DNA from: Thermaerobacillus caldiproteolyticus | GTDB taxonomy: Bacteria; Bacillota; Bacilli; Bacillales; Anoxybacillaceae | DNA: 64,000 bases | NCBI RefSeq assembly: GCF_013761245.1 | Contig: NZ_JACDUT010000002.1 | Location: forward strand, 248,001 to 312,000 | Direction: 5' to 3' | Shown here: one piece after another, positions 8,007 to 17,919 of the stretch | How the letters are laid out: each line of letters begins with the position of its first letter | Position numbering within the stretch: the first letter of the stretch is position 1 | Notes under the pieces: generated by a model | What the model was told of the DNA's origin: nothing | Seen by the model: only the letters and a program-made list of their open reading frames with translations | The model's database searches: none | Position numbers and translations under genes: made by a program

Positions 8007-8873
8007 TTATTTATTGACATACTTTTTATATAATGCATGCGTGCCGCTATTTTCTTCACCCTCTGCAGCCAATTCTTCATACATCGCTTTGGCTAGGGCA
8101 AGCCCCGGCAGATGCAAATTCATTTTTTCCGCTTCGTCTAAGGCGATTTTCATATCTTTAATAAAATGTTTGACGTAAAATCCCGGTGCGAAATTTCCGG
8201 AGATCATTCGTGGCGCTAAGTTGCTCAACGACCAGCTTCCGGCTGCTCCTTGAGAAATACTTTCAAGCACTTTCCACGGATCAAGGCCGGATCGTTTGGC
8301 ATAAGCCAGCGCTTCACAAACACCGATCATATTCGTCGCAATCGCAATTTGGTTGCACATTTTCGTATGCTGCCCAGCCCCCGCTTTTCCTTGAAGAACA
8401 ATGTTCGTACCTAGCACTTCAAAAATCGGTTTGCATTCGCGAAACGCCTCTTCGTCGCCGCCGACCATAATCGTCAAGCGCCCTTCTTTCGCTCCAATAT
8501 CCCCGCCGGAAACAGGAGCATCTAACGCAAATACGTTTCGTTCTTTCGCTGCTTTATAGATTTTTTCAGCCAGCGAAGGAGTAGAAGTTGTCATATCAAT
8601 CAGATATGTACCTTCTCTTGTATTCGCAATTAAGCCGTTCTCACCAAAATAAACTTCCTCTACATCACGAGGATAGCCGACCATCGTAATGACAATATCC
8701 GCTTCTTTCGCTAGCGCAGCGACCGTATCTCTCCAACCAGCTCCTTCACTCAATAAATCTTCGGCCTTTTCTTTCGTGCGCGTATACACAATCAGTGGGT
8801 AACCCGCTTTTAATAAGTTGCGCGCCATGCTTTTCCCCATCACACCAAGGCCAATGAAACCAATTGTTTTCAT
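8007..8873 (-). CDS. ykwC: 3-hydroxyisobutyrate dehydrogenase family oxidoreductase
   Basis: A 288-residue beta-hydroxyacid dehydrogenase with the N-terminal NAD(P) motif GLGVMG (8-13), the DAPVSGG substrate motif near 120 and the catalytic-lysine helix GAGQHTKMCNQ near 168-178. Family members oxidise 3-hydroxyisobutyrate, tartronate semialdehyde or similar acids. B. subtilis ykwC occupies the same place between patA and the mcpC/ykwB/pts block, so I use that name. It has its own terminator (7961-7997) and is not part of the downstream operon. The substrate is not established by the sequence. Confidence 0.88.
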   Translation of the reverse strand: MKTIGFIGLGVMGKSMARNLLKAGYPLIVYTRTKEKAEDLLSEGAGWRDTVAALAKEADIVITMVGYPRDVEEVYFGENGLIANTREGTYLIDMTTSTPSLAEKIYKAAKERNVFALDAPVSGGDIGAKEGRLTIMVGGDEEAFRECKPIFEVLGTNIVLQGKAGAGQHTKMCNQIAIATNMIGVCEALAYAKRSGLDPWKVLESISQGAAGSWSLSNLAPRMISGNFAPGFYVKHFIKDMKIALDEAEKMNLHLPGLALAKAMYEELAAEGEENSGTHALYKKYVNK

Positions 8874-8921
8874 GGTTGTCCTCCTTATGAACCTGAGTAT
8901 TTCCTTTTATTGTATCACACA

Positions 8922-8948
8922 AGAAAGAGCCTTGGTTGCCCAAAGCCC
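8922..8948 (-). terminator. Probable terminator after the TM2 gene
   Basis: The stem GGGCTTTGG/CCAAGGCTC (with G.U pairs) and a 4-nt loop is followed by a U-rich run on the minus strand; it overlaps the stop codon of the TM2 gene. Confidence 0.5.
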
Positions 8949-9163
8949 TAATCTTCTAGATGATAGTTGTATTTCTGATTAAATTTTTCGTCAGATTTAA
9001 CTAAATAGAGGATTCCTTCAATGAATCCGATAATACTCGGAATTCCGGTCCACGAAAATAATAGATATAGAATGCCTTGCCCAAGCTTTCCTAAATAAAA
9101 TTTATGAATGCCAAGCCCGCCTAATAAAATCGCTAAAAGCCCCGCTACGATTTTGTTTTTCAA
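8948..9163 (-). CDS. TM2-domain small membrane protein
   Basis: 71 residues made almost entirely of a TM2 domain: two membrane segments (about 5-20 and 30-50) joined by a tight turn carrying GGLGIHKFYLGK, then a charged tail. The domain is widespread in bacteria but its function is not defined. The AAAGGAG site upstream supports the start. An inverted repeat (TACAAAGGTG 9183-9192 and its complement 9210-9219) lies just before the ribosome site and could be regulatory. Confidence 0.85.
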   Translation of the reverse strand: MKNKIVAGLLAILLGGLGIHKFYLGKLGQGILYLLFSWTGIPSIIGFIEGILYLVKSDEKFNQKYNYHLED

Positions 9164-9277
9164 AACGTCTGACTCCTTTCTCTACAAAGGTGCATAGTTC
9201 ATTTGTATTCACCTTTGTAAGAAAGTAGCACCGCAACACGAATGCCTCTCTCGACGTCACTTAAAGACAGGGGGGCG

Positions 9278-10063
9278 TTAAATCGATTTCACCATGCCAC
9301 CGTCAACAATGAAAGACTGACCTGTCATATATGAATTCGCTTCGGAAAGAAGGAACGTCACGACATTGGCGAATTCCTCTGGTGTACCGTAACGCCCAAG
9401 AGGAATCATGTTTTTCATGCGTGTTTCCATTTCTTCCTTCGAGATACCAAGCTTGTCGGCATTTATCTTGTCTAAAAACGCCACTCGCTCGGTGGCAATT
9501 CGTCCAGGAGCGACCGTATTAATTAAAATGTTGTATGGAGCAAACTCGGTTGCCAATGTTTTCGTTAAACCGACGATGCCAGTGCGGAATGTGTTGGATA
9601 AAAGCAATCCGGGAATCGGCTCTTTAATCGATGAAGAAGCGATATTGACAATTTTTCCTCCCTGTTTCTTTAAATACGGAAGCGCCTCGCGAATGATGCG
9701 AATATAGCTTAATAAATTGAGTTCAAATGATTTATACCAATCTTCATCGCTGATCGTTTCAAACGTTCCCGCCGGGGGACCGCCGGCATTGTTCACTAGC
9801 AATTCAATCGTTCCATAGGTTTCGACCGTCTTTTTCACAAGGCGTTGAATATCTTCCACGTTTGTTACATCAGCTTGAACGTAAGCGACATTTCCTTTAT
9901 GTAAGGCACGTAATTCTTTTTCTACCTCTTTTAATCTTTCTTCATCTCGGCTTGTAATCATGACATTGGCACCTTCTAGTACAAGCTGACGGGCAATCGC
10001 TTTGCCAAGCCCCTGACTGGAAGCAACGACAAGGGCCGTTTTTCCTGCTAATTGCAATTCCAT
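9278..10063 (-). CDS. Short-chain dehydrogenase/reductase
   Basis: A 261-residue SDR. It begins MELQLAGKTALVVASSQGLG, so the glycine motif is the ASSQGLG variant. NNAGGPP follows near 90. The serine is in NIASSS, but the usual YxxxK is replaced by a segment reading LLLSNTFRTGIVGLTKTLA, so the canonical catalytic tyrosine and lysine are not seen. This S..F.TG pattern is known in a divergent SDR branch whose activity is uncertain. The start at 10063 is preceded by a GGGAG/GAAGG purine run; an upstream in-frame ATG lacks one. It stands alone between the TM2 gene and a small ORF, with no operon context. Confidence 0.85.
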   Translation of the reverse strand: MELQLAGKTALVVASSQGLGKAIARQLVLEGANVMITSRDEERLKEVEKELRALHKGNVAYVQADVTNVEDIQRLVKKTVETYGTIELLVNNAGGPPAGTFETISDEDWYKSFELNLLSYIRIIREALPYLKKQGGKIVNIASSSIKEPIPGLLLSNTFRTGIVGLTKTLATEFAPYNILINTVAPGRIATERVAFLDKINADKLGISKEEMETRMKNMIPLGRYGTPEEFANVVTFLLSEANSYMTGQSFIVDGGMVKSI

Positions 10064-10177
10064 GCCTTCACACTCCCTGTTGTTTTTACTATTATTATAA
10101 CATTTCGGCATACGCCTCCTCTTTCCTTCTTCAAATGATAAGAATTTGATTATGAAAAGGCGATCCGTGTTGACGAA

Positions 10178-10387
10178 TCACCTTTCTGTCCCTTCCTTCA
10201 TTGAGCAAAACTGTTCCATTTGCAGATTCACTTTCACTGTTTCCGCTTCAAATGAATGTTTTCGCTCTATAGGTTCGACTCTCACTTCAGCTGTATCGCT
10301 GCCTATTGCAAGCGTGCCATTAATGACTTTTTCACGCTGTCCGTCAAAATGAGGAGGCATGATCGTTTTATCCACATCCGGCATCAT
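10178..10387 (-). CDS. Small hypothetical protein
   Basis: A 69-residue ORF with no membrane segment and several acidic and basic residues (VINGTLAIGSDTAEVRVEP). I do not recognise it. It starts with a double ATG and only a weak purine-rich site upstream, just after the terminator of the chemoreceptor gene. Its size and its place in an otherwise empty gap make it plausible but unproven. Confidence 0.4.
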   Translation of the reverse strand: MMPDVDKTIMPPHFDGQREKVINGTLAIGSDTAEVRVEPIERKHSFEAETVKVNLQMEQFCSMKEGTER

Positions 10388-10403
10388 TTATATTCTTTCA
10401 TTC

Positions 10404-10448
10404 GATAAAAAAATGCACCCTCTTCTCCATTACGAAGAATTCGGGTGC
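10404..10448 (-). terminator. Terminator after the chemoreceptor gene
   Basis: GCACCC (minus strand, 10448-10443) pairs with GGGTGC (10420-10415), with extra pairing of TTCTTC/GAAGA inside, followed by a run of seven U. Confidence 0.8.
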
Positions 10449-10457
10449 TGACGTTTG

Positions 10458-12440
10458 TTACAATTTAAATTTTTCTACTATTTTTTGTAGTTGTCGGCTC
10501 ATTTCGCTCAGTTTTTCAGCTGATTCAGTAACTGTGCTCAATGCTCGAAGCTGGTCATCAGCAGAAGCTGCCACTTCCTCAGCCGCCGCCGCGGATTGTT
10601 GGGCAATCGCTGAAATATTTTGCATTGCTTCGACTACATGATCTTTACTGTCATTCATGCTTTTCACTTCGGCTGTAATGTTCGCGATCGCCGTCGTTAA
10701 TTCCTCCATCATCGTCGCAATGGTCATAAATGAATCTCCTGTTGTATGGACGGCTTTTTGCTGCTCCGCATGCATATCTTTTGAGCGTTCGACCGCTTTC
10801 ATCGCTAAGTCAGCTTGTTGTTGAATGGTAGTGATCGTTTGCCGGATTAGTTCTGTTGCGTGAGCAGATTGTTCGGCAAGCTTACGCACTTCTTCCGCCA
10901 CAACCGCAAATCCTTTTCCATGCTCTCCTGCTCTTGCCGCTTCGATGCTTGCGTTTAATGCAAGCAAATTGGTTTGTCCTGAAATGGCAGTAATCGTTTG
11001 AATGACTTCATCGATTTGCTTCATCTTTTCTACTAAGTCATCCATGACTTTTTCAACGGCTTGTAACTCTTCTTTTGCTTCATTGGATTTTAATTGCAAT
11101 TCGTTCAACTTCTCTAAACCGTTATAACTTGCGTCTTTCGTGTTATTCGACAACGTTTGCATATCGGATGTGGATTGTGCTACTGTTTCGATTTGCGTTG
11201 ACAACATCGTGGTTCGTTCATTTATCGTATCTAAATCGCTCGCTTGCTCCGTTGTTCCTTTTGCAATGTCATTAATTGCGCCTGCGACTTGCTCGCTTGT
11301 CGTCATCGTTTCTTCGGAAACAGCGCTTAAATGATCGGCGGATGCCGCTAATTCATCAATTGATTCATTGACTTGATGAATCAGAGTACGCATTTCATGA
11401 ACCATATGATTAAAATGGTTCGCGAGCTGACCGATTTCATCTTTGGATTTTGTTTCAACCTGAACCGTCAAATCACCTTGCGCTACTTTTTCAAGTTGTC
11501 CTTGTAAATAAACAATTGGTTTGGCAATCGAGCGAGCAAGCAAGTAAATCACGATGATGCCAATGAGTACCGCAATAATCGTAATAATGAGCATTTTTGA
11601 AGCAATCGAATTGCTGACAGCAAACAAATCCTTTTCCTTATAAACGGCTCCAACTTTCCAACCTAGATCTGGAATGGTGATAAAATACATCATTCGTTTT
11701 TCATTGTTGAGTGTATATTCATATAAGCCGCTTTCTCTTTGAAACATGTACTTCAGAGCTGCATTATTCGACATATCTTTCCCTTTGTACTGAGGATGAA
11801 CGATGGCAATGCCATTTTGGTCGAATAAAACTGGATAACCGTGATAGCCTACGTCAATATCGTTGACAATCTTAGTTACGGCATCTAACGACATATCAAT
11901 GCCGAGCACGCCAATGACTTGAGAGCCTTCTGTTACTGCTTTCGCAAGCGTAACAACATATTTTCCTGTTACTTTATCGATATATGGATCTGTCCAAACG
12001 ACCTCATCCGGATGTTCCGCTGCTATTTTATACCAAGGACGAGAAGTCGGATCGAAATCAGCTGGTAAGTCTGCGTTTGGCGTTGTATACATTTTTTTAT
12101 CTGCTGTCCCAATATAAATAAGCTGGGTATTTTTATGTATTTTTAAAAATGTATTAAATTCACTATCCACAGTCGACCAATTTTTATGGTCTTTCGCCAT
12201 TTGCCTCATAATAGATGATTGGCTAAATTGTTTTAAGCTATTCTCTTCGCTGTGAAAACTATTCTGAATATCCCCAACTAGTTGCTCCACGATAGACTGG
12301 GCACGGCCTTCGACATCTTTTCGAATCATTTGTTTCGTTTCCACGACCCCAACGATTTGTGTAATGGTTAAGGAAGCAATCATCAGTAGTGCCATCAAGA
12401 TAATAAGTTTGGTTCGCAATGTTCTGAACACTGTTTTCAT
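10458..12440 (-). CDS. Methyl-accepting chemotaxis protein with Cache sensor
   Basis: A 660-residue chemoreceptor. Order: membrane segment 1 (about 10-30), an extracellular double-Cache domain (about 35-275, with TSRPWYKIA and [16 protein letters not shown] typical of small-molecule binding), membrane segment 2 (about 280-305), HAMP, and a long coiled-coil signalling domain with the hairpin tip [18 protein letters not shown]. It ends in [10 protein letters not shown]. The length matches the B. subtilis McpA/B/C and Tlp group (about 655-662). mcpC lies between ykwB and ykwC in B. subtilis, and this gene is between the ykwB remnant and ykwC, so it is the positional equivalent; the ligand is not known here. 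A SigD-like promoter lies upstream. Confidence 0.92.
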   Translation of the reverse strand: MKTVFRTLRTKLIILMALLMIASLTITQIVGVVETKQMIRKDVEGRAQSIVEQLVGDIQNSFHSEENSLKQFSQSSIMRQMAKDHKNWSTVDSEFNTFLKIHKNTQLIYIGTADKKMYTTPNADLPADFDPTSRPWYKIAAEHPDEVVWTDPYIDKVTGKYVVTLAKAVTEGSQVIGVLGIDMSLDAVTKIVNDIDVGYHGYPVLFDQNGIAIVHPQYKGKDMSNNAALKYMFQRESGLYEYTLNNEKRMMYFITIPDLGWKVGAVYKEKDLFAVSNSIASKMLIITIIAVLIGIIVIYLLARSIAKPIVYLQGQLEKVAQGDLTVQVETKSKDEIGQLANHFNHMVHEMRTLIHQVNESIDELAASADHLSAVSEETMTTSEQVAGAINDIAKGTTEQASDLDTINERTTMLSTQIETVAQSTSDMQTLSNNTKDASYNGLEKLNELQLKSNEAKEELQAVEKVMDDLVEKMKQIDEVIQTITAISGQTNLLALNASIEAARAGEHGKGFAVVAEEVRKLAEQSAHATELIRQTITTIQQQADLAMKAVERSKDMHAEQQKAVHTTGDSFMTIATMMEELTTAIANITAEVKSMNDSKDHVVEAMQNISAIAQQSAAAAEEVAASADDQLRALSTVTESAEKLSEMSRQLQKIVEKFKL

Positions 12441-12509
12441 TCTCCCCTTTTATACAATTCATCATTTTTTGTCGAATCTTACCATTAATTATTATAAAAT
12501 TCACTAGGA

Positions 12510-12536
12510 CTATCGTCCATAGGATTATGTTCTTAT
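12510..12536 (-). promoter_or_regulatory. SigD-like promoter for the chemoreceptor
   Basis: On the minus strand ATAA (12536-12533), a 15-nt spacer and GACGATAG (12517-12510) resemble the flagellar/chemotaxis sigma-D consensus TAAA-N15-GCCGATAT. The match is partial; the gene type supports it. Confidence 0.45.
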
Positions 12537-12723
12537 CAATGAAAAATTTGTATGACATTCCTATAACCCAGAAACACTATTAACATACATGCATTGATTT
12601 CGCTTTCAAAACCGCATGCCATCGCTGAATTACCTTCCGTCTCGACGATAAATGGTTTGTCATAAAAGATCTAGTGGCGGAAACAGAACAAATTAATTTT
12701 TTTCAGACAAGGGTGGTGAGAAA

Positions 12724-12912
12724 ATGGGAGCTGTTGAACGAGACGGTTATATTTTTGACATTGAGTATAGCGTGATTCAGCAAAAAGGAGAGATTCTTGT
12801 ATATCAAAAAGGAACATTGATTGACGAACTTTCCTTTTCTTTTAACGGAAAAAAACCAGATGAACATCAAATTGAATCGCTTATTGATGCATATATAGAA
12901 AGAACAAGATAA
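12724..12912 (+). CDS. Small conserved Bacillaceae protein (YbxH-like)
   Basis: A 62-residue soluble protein, MGAVERDGYIFDIEYSVIQ at the start, rich in beta strand, ending in a charged helix. It resembles the short YbxH/DUF5370-type proteins of bacilli, whose role is unknown; the match is from memory of the pattern. GGTGGTGAG lies 5 nt before ATG, a good initiation site. It is followed directly by the acetyltransferase pseudogene on the same strand. Confidence 0.7.
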   Translation: MGAVERDGYIFDIEYSVIQQKGEILVYQKGTLIDELSFSFNGKKPDEHQIESLIDAYIERTR

Positions 12913-12954
12913 GTTGTTAGCACTATGGGGGTGAGTTTTTGCTGCCATTCATGA

Positions 12955-13425
12955 ATGCGCACCTATATGATTAGAATTCATATCCATTTTTATGAGATGC
13001 TGCCGTGTATCGAAAATAACTTTATGGTATTTAACGGAAATGTTCCACAAAAAGCAGTCATTTGTCATTATTATACAAAAGACGATTCTCCAGAGCTTAT
13101 TCGCATCCAACAAGAAAGTTTTCCTCCTTCGTTTCCACAGAATTATGGCGGAATGAAGAGCGGTCGATAAATCCATATTTGTTTGTTTCCTAAAGAACAC
13201 CATGTGTGGAAGTGGAAGGGAGATGGTAGGTTCGATGACAGGACTGCTTGTCCTTCCTACCGGCCCATACATAAGAAGAAATAACTGATAGAGGATACAT
13301 TCGCGATTATCCCCCCGATGGAAACACATTGCATGTCTTGGATATTTGTGTCTCTTCCTCTCAGCGGGCGATTGCAACTAAAATTCCCCGACTATTAGAC
13401 AGCAATTTGGATATGAAATAAATGC
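12955..13425 (+). pseudogene. ykwB: Frameshifted GNAT acetyltransferase (ykwB remnant)
   Basis: The first part reads KAVICHYYTKDDSPELIRIQ and then ESFPPSFPQN, the N-terminal strand of YkwB-type GNAT acetyltransferases. Further pieces appear in other frames: HICLFPKEHHV near 13175-13205, then EEITDRGYIRDYPPDGNTLH and VLDICVSSSQRA at about 13277-13372, the acetyl-CoA strand region. Several frameshifts and stops interrupt them and the C-terminal half is missing. In B. subtilis ykwB lies between mcpC and the pts genes; this remnant is in the same slot. Confidence 0.85.
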
Positions 13426-13442
13426 GCCAATTTTTGTCTAAA

Positions 13443-13478
13443 AAAATGAGCGGTGGTCATTTCCACCGCTCATTTTTA
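13443..13478. terminator. Bidirectional terminator after ptsI
   Basis: A 10-bp perfect stem TGAGCGGTGG/CCACCGCTCA (13447-13456 / 13463-13472) with A-rich and T-rich flanks; it ends the pts operon on the minus strand. Confidence 0.9.
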
Positions 13479-15197
13479 TTCAATATGAAATGTTTGTTTC
13501 ACAAACGCCACGACCTCTTCCGCTGTGCTCATTGATAGAAGTGTTTGCTTGAAGCGCGCTGCTTCCTCTTTCGACAGCTTCTTCATTTGTGAACGAGCAC
13601 GTAAAATTGATGTAGCGCTCATGCTAAACTCGTCCAATCCTAATCCAAGCAAAATCGGAATGGCTACTGCGTCTCCAGCCATTTCTCCGCACATTCCTGC
13701 CCATTTTCCTTCTTTATGAGCCGCATCAATGACATTGCTAATGAGGCGTAAAATTGCTGGGTTGTACGGCTGGTAAAGGTAGGAGACACGCTCATTCATT
13801 CGGTCAGCTGCCATCGTATATTGAATTAAGTCGTTTGTACCAATGCTAAAGAAATCTACTTCTTTAGCAAATTGGTCGGCTAATACAGCAGCAGCTGGAA
13901 TTTCAACCATCATGCCGACTTCAATGTCGTCAGCGACTTGTACGCCTTCTTGTTGAAGCTTTTCTTTTTCTTCTAAAAGAATCGCTTTAGCTTGACGGAA
14001 TTCATCAAGCGTCGCAATCATCGGGAACATGATCTTTAAGTTACCGTACACGCTCGCGCGCAACAAGGCACGAAGTTGCGTGCGGAACATATCTTGCATT
14101 TCTAAGCAAAGGCGAATCGCCCGGAATCCTAAAAATGGATTCATCTCTTTTGGAAGATCTAAATACGGAAGCTCTTTGTCCCCGCCAATATCAAGCGTGC
14201 GTACAACGACAGGTTTTCCTTCCATTCGTTCTAATACTGTTTTATATGCCTCGAATTGTTCCTCTTCTGTTGGCAACTCGGAACGACCCATATACAGAAA
14301 TTCCGTTCGATATAAACCGATACCTTCTGCTCCGTTTTCTAACACGCCTTTTACATCATCTGGTGTTCCGATATTGGCTGCTAATTCAACGTGATACCCA
14401 TCGCTTGTCACTGTTTTTTCGTTGACAAGCTTGGCCCATTCTGCTTTTTGCGCTTCGAAACGAGCGCGTTTTTCTTCATACTGTGCCATCACATCCTCAG
14501 ATGGATTGATAATAACTTGTCCATCTAATCCGTCAATAATGACCGTATCTCCATTTTTAATTTCCGATGTGACCGCCTTTGTTCCAACAACAGCTGGAAT
14601 TTCCATCGAACGCGCCATAATCGCGGAATGAGATGTCCGTCCGCCGATATCAGTTGCAAATCCTTTTACATATTCACGATTTAACTGAGCCGTATCAGAA
14701 GGAGTCAAATCTTCCGCAATAACGATGACTTCTTCAGAAATTAAGCTTGGATTGGAAATCGTGACACCAAGTAAATGAGCAAGCACACGCTTCGTCACAT
14801 CGCGAATATCGGCGGCGCGCTCTTTCATATATTCATTGTCCATCGCCTCAAACATCGAGATGAACATCGTCGCCGTTTCGTTCAGTGCATATTCCGCGTT
14901 CACTTGCTCAGTTTGAATTTTTTCTTTTACCGGATTTAACAGCTCTGGATCACTTAATACAAGAAGGTGCGCAGCAAAAATCGCAGCTTTGTCTTCCCCT
15001 AATTGTTGCAATGCGTGATTTTTAATGAGCTCCAGCTCATCTTTTGCCTTTGCAACCGCCGATTCAAAACGAGCCACTTCCGCTTGAGGATCGGCCACCG
15101 TTTTTTTCTCGACGACTAAATTAGGGGTTTCTAAGCGGTATGCCTTTGCGATGGCAATACCGCTTGATGCAGCAATTCCTTGAATTGTTTTCGACAT
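13476..15197 (-). CDS. ptsI: PTS enzyme I
   Basis: A 573-residue phosphoenolpyruvate-protein phosphotransferase, full length for the family. It takes phosphate from PEP and passes it to HPr, the first step of all PTS sugar uptake. The phosphohistidine is His190 in [13 protein letters not shown] (186-196). The PEP-binding barrel contains [15 protein letters not shown] and the catalytic-cysteine region [13 protein letters not shown]. The ATG shares its A with the ptsH stop codon (TAATG), so the two are translationally coupled. It is the last gene of ptsG-ptsH-ptsI, followed by a strong terminator. All key residues are present. Confidence 0.98.
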   Translation of the reverse strand: MSKTIQGIAASSGIAIAKAYRLETPNLVVEKKTVADPQAEVARFESAVAKAKDELELIKNHALQQLGEDKAAIFAAHLLVLSDPELLNPVKEKIQTEQVNAEYALNETATMFISMFEAMDNEYMKERAADIRDVTKRVLAHLLGVTISNPSLISEEVIVIAEDLTPSDTAQLNREYVKGFATDIGGRTSHSAIMARSMEIPAVVGTKAVTSEIKNGDTVIIDGLDGQVIINPSEDVMAQYEEKRARFEAQKAEWAKLVNEKTVTSDGYHVELAANIGTPDDVKGVLENGAEGIGLYRTEFLYMGRSELPTEEEQFEAYKTVLERMEGKPVVVRTLDIGGDKELPYLDLPKEMNPFLGFRAIRLCLEMQDMFRTQLRALLRASVYGNLKIMFPMIATLDEFRQAKAILLEEKEKLQQEGVQVADDIEVGMMVEIPAAAVLADQFAKEVDFFSIGTNDLIQYTMAADRMNERVSYLYQPYNPAILRLISNVIDAAHKEGKWAGMCGEMAGDAVAIPILLGLGLDEFSMSATSILRARSQMKKLSKEEAARFKQTLLSMSTAEEVVAFVKQTFHIE

Positions 15198-15463
15198 TAT
15201 TGTGCAAGACCTTCTTTTGCTAAAGTTTCCGTTAATGCTGCCATTGCCTCTGCTGCATCTGCTCCTTCCGCTACGATTTTGATTTGAGCACCTTGCGGAA
15301 TACCTAAAGACATAACACCCATAATAGATTTTAAGTTCACTGTTTTTCCATTATATTCTAAATTAATGTCGCTGTTAAATTTGCTTGCTGTTTGGACAAG
15401 CAATGTCGCAGGACGAGCATGAATTCCAGATTCTGAAGTTACTTTAAATACTTTCTCAGCCAT
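15197..15463 (-). CDS. ptsH: HPr phosphocarrier protein
   Basis: An 88-residue HPr. His15 in SGIHARPAT (12-20) carries the phosphate from enzyme I. Ser46 in [13 protein letters not shown] is the target of HPr kinase, so the protein can also act as CcpA corepressor in carbon catabolite repression. The start at 15463 has AAGGAG upstream; a longer in-frame extension lacks one. It overlaps ptsI by one base and lies 118 nt after ptsG, with a hairpin in that gap. Confidence 0.98.
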   Translation of the reverse strand: MAEKVFKVTSESGIHARPATLLVQTASKFNSDINLEYNGKTVNLKSIMGVMSLGIPQGAQIKIVAEGADAAEAMAALTETLAKEGLAQ

Positions 15464-15541
15464 TTTCTTCAATCTCCTTTTCATTAATTTTTTTCCCTTG
15501 TCATCATAACAAACAGTAGGCTGATATTCAATCCAAAGGAA

Positions 15542-15575
15542 GCACATAGAGAAACTTTTTTGTTTCTCTATGTGC
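15542..15575 (-). other. Intercistronic hairpin between ptsG and ptsH
   Basis: A perfect stem of at least 13 bp (GCACATAGAGAAA 15542-15554 with TTTCTCTATGTGC 15563-15575) and a short U/A-rich loop. There is no U-run on the minus strand, so an mRNA-stability or partial-attenuation role, separating ptsG from ptsHI expression, is inferred. Confidence 0.6.
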
Positions 15576-15581
15576 AAATCA

Positions 15582-17606
15582 TTATTTGTCGATCGTCACG
15601 ACGTTGTCTTCACCTTTTGTCACATTCCCTTGTTTTTCAACCTTCACGATTTCATCTGCTGACAAGTTCGTGAAAATAATTGGAGTGATGATAGAAGGTG
15701 CATTGTTTTTCACATAGTCTAAATCGACTTTTAATATCGGCTGTCCTTTTTTCACTTCATCGCCTTGAGCCACAAGCGCTTCAAAACCTTCACCGTTTAA
15801 CTTCACGGTGTCAATACCGAAGTGAATTAAAATTTCCCGGCCGCTTGTGGATTCAATACCAATCGCATGTTTGGTTGGGAACACGTTGACGATTTTTCCA
15901 TCAACAGGAGAAACGACTGTTCCTTCTGTCGGTAAAATCGCAAAACCGTCACCCATCATTTTTTGTGAAAACACTTGGTCTGGCACTTCAGAAAGCGGAA
16001 GTACTTCACCTGTTAACGGCGCGGCAATCGCTTCCGTTCCTGCTGCTGCTTGAGAAGTTGATGGTTTCGGCTCCTCTGTGACACGTGATGGAGCTCGTCC
16101 TTCCATGATGTCTTTAATTTGTCCTTTTAAAATATCTGACTTCGGACCAAAAATAGCTTGCACGTTGTTTCCAACTTCAAGAACGCCGGCAGCTCCCAAC
16201 GCTTTTAAGCGGTCTTTATCAACTTGTTTAATATCGTTGACGGAAACACGTAAACGAGTAATGCACGCATCTAAATGAGCGATATTTTCTTTTCCGCCAA
16301 GCGCCGATAATACTTCATATGGAAGATCGCCTGCATCAGCCGCTACAGTTGGTGCTTCCTCTGTTGCTTTTTCACGTCCAGGCGTTGCTAAATCCCATTT
16401 CCGGATCGCAAAGCGGAATCCGAAGTAATAAATAACAGCAAACACTAATCCAACTGGAATGACAAGCCACCATGCTGTACGGTTTGGTAACACACCAAAT
16501 AACAAGAAGTCAATAACCCCGCCGGAGAATGTCATACCGATTTTCACATTTAAAATGTGCATAATCATGAACGATAATCCGGCAAAAATTGTATGAATCG
16601 CAAATAACGCTGGTGCAACGAATAAGAATGAGAACTCAATTGGCTCTGTAATCCCTGTTAAGAAAGACGTTAATGCTGCTGAACCCATAATACCAGCAAC
16701 AACTTTTTTGTTTTCCGGACGCGCTTCGTGATAAATCGCAAGCGCCGCTGCTGGAAGACCGAACATCATGAATGGGAATTTACCCGTCATAAATGTTCCC
16801 GCTGTCAATGGAACACCGTCTTTTAATTGCTCGAAAAAGATTTTTTGGTCACCATGAACAACTTGACCAGCTTTGTTGACATACTCTCCAAATTCGAACC
16901 AGAATGGTGCATAGAAAATATGATGCAAACCAAATGGAATTAACGCACGTTCAATGACACCGAAAATAAACGCCGCTAATGTTTTGTTTGCGTCAATCAT
17001 GTTATGTGAAAATGCATTTAATCCATGTTGGACAGGTGGCCATATCCATGTCATGACAATTCCCAGAACAAGGGCAGACACTGCTGTGATAATTGGGACA
17101 AAACGTTTCCCAGCAAAGAATCCTAAGTATTGCGGAAGTTCGATATTGAAATACTTATTATACATATAAGCTGCTAAAATACCAACGATAATACCGCCGA
17201 ATACCCCAGTTTGTAATGTCGGAATCCCTAACACATTAGCAAATGCTGGGTCTTTACCAATCATGTCCGGAGTGACACCTAAAATGACACTCATAGTAAT
17301 GTTCATGACTAAATAACCGATAATTGCGGCAAGACCAGCAACACCGTCGCCGCCTGCTAAACCAATCGCTACCCCGACGGCAAAAAGTAAAGAAAGATTA
17401 GAGAATACTACACTTCCAGACTGCTCCATTACTTTTGCAACGAGAACAATCCAGTCTGCTTTTAACGCAGGAATTTTGTCGGTTAACGCCGGGTTCTGTA
17501 AAGCGTTACCAAACGCGAGCAAAATTCCCGCTGCCGGTAAAATCGCAACAGGCAACATAAGCGCTTTACCGACCTTTTGCAATGTACCAAACATCTTTTT
17601 CATCAT
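15582..17606 (-). CDS. ptsG: Glucose-specific PTS enzyme IICBA
   Basis: A 674-residue fused permease. The IIC membrane domain (about 1-405) has around ten hydrophobic segments and the substrate loop [12 protein letters not shown] near 318-329. IIB (about 425-505) has its phosphocysteine Cys448 in [13 protein letters not shown] (about 535-674) has its phosphohistidine His596 in [10 protein letters not shown]. It imports and phosphorylates glucose. Start ATG at 17606 sits 6 nt after GGAGG. The order glcT-ptsG-ptsH-ptsI matches B. subtilis, and the leader carries the GlcT antiterminator target and terminator. A longer in-frame extension runs into that leader and is not coding. Confidence 0.97.
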   Translation of the reverse strand: MMKKMFGTLQKVGKALMLPVAILPAAGILLAFGNALQNPALTDKIPALKADWIVLVAKVMEQSGSVVFSNLSLLFAVGVAIGLAGGDGVAGLAAIIGYLVMNITMSVILGVTPDMIGKDPAFANVLGIPTLQTGVFGGIIVGILAAYMYNKYFNIELPQYLGFFAGKRFVPIITAVSALVLGIVMTWIWPPVQHGLNAFSHNMIDANKTLAAFIFGVIERALIPFGLHHIFYAPFWFEFGEYVNKAGQVVHGDQKIFFEQLKDGVPLTAGTFMTGKFPFMMFGLPAAALAIYHEARPENKKVVAGIMGSAALTSFLTGITEPIEFSFLFVAPALFAIHTIFAGLSFMIMHILNVKIGMTFSGGVIDFLLFGVLPNRTAWWLVIPVGLVFAVIYYFGFRFAIRKWDLATPGREKATEEAPTVAADAGDLPYEVLSALGGKENIAHLDACITRLRVSVNDIKQVDKDRLKALGAAGVLEVGNNVQAIFGPKSDILKGQIKDIMEGRAPSRVTEEPKPSTSQAAAGTEAIAAPLTGEVLPLSEVPDQVFSQKMMGDGFAILPTEGTVVSPVDGKIVNVFPTKHAIGIESTSGREILIHFGIDTVKLNGEGFEALVAQGDEVKKGQPILKVDLDYVKNNAPSIITPIIFTNLSADEIVKVEKQGNVTKGEDNVVTIDK

Positions 17607-17754
17607 AACTAACCTCCTTCTCTGTATAAGTTTTGCCACAAACGTCTTGTTCATGTACGGTGGACAAATAATTTCTTGATCGGTCAGACGTCCGACAAAT
17701 GTAAACATTTGCAAAAAAACAAATGAAGCAACAATTACGCAACCAGAAATAAGG

Positions 17755-17859
17755 AAAAACAAAAGGCATAAGCAAAGAAGAACAAAATAGAACGCTTACA
17801 ACGGAAAAGAAACTAACCTTTCCCCTTGCTTGTCCCATCTTGTCTCCTTTACTCATGCC
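17755..17859 (-). terminator. ptsG leader terminator (antiterminated by GlcT)
   Basis: On the minus strand GGCATGAGTAAAG (17859-17847) pairs with CTTTGCTTATGCC (17777-17765), 13 bp with two wobbles, followed by UUUUGUUUUU. Its 5' arm overlaps the RAT, so binding of GlcT to the RAT excludes the terminator. This is the classic BglG/SacT-type switch. Confidence 0.88.
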
Positions 17860-17880
17860 TGATCGAATCAGTAACACGTA
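17850..17880 (-). promoter_or_regulatory. RAT: ribonucleic antiterminator for GlcT
   Basis: The minus-strand sequence from 17880 reads ACGTGTTACTGATTCGATCA followed by GGCATGAG. This is very close to the B. subtilis ptsG RAT, the RNA hairpin bound by GlcT. Its 3' part is shared with the terminator stem. Confidence 0.9.
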
Positions 17881-17890
17881 AAGATAGACA

Positions 17891-17919
17891 ACATTATTCG
17901 TTTTTTTCCTTTTCTGCAA
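17891..17919 (-). promoter_or_regulatory. Sigma-A promoter of ptsG inside the end of glcT
   Basis: Minus strand: -35 TTGCAG (17919-17914), 17-nt spacer, -10 TAATGT (17896-17891). The -10 overlaps the glcT stop codon. Transcription would start about 10 nt before the RAT, which fits. Confidence 0.7.

Noticed and set aside
17607-17919. Small ORFs and a ptsG extension in the ptsG leader
   Set aside because: They overlap the RAT, terminator and promoter; the leader is regulatory RNA.
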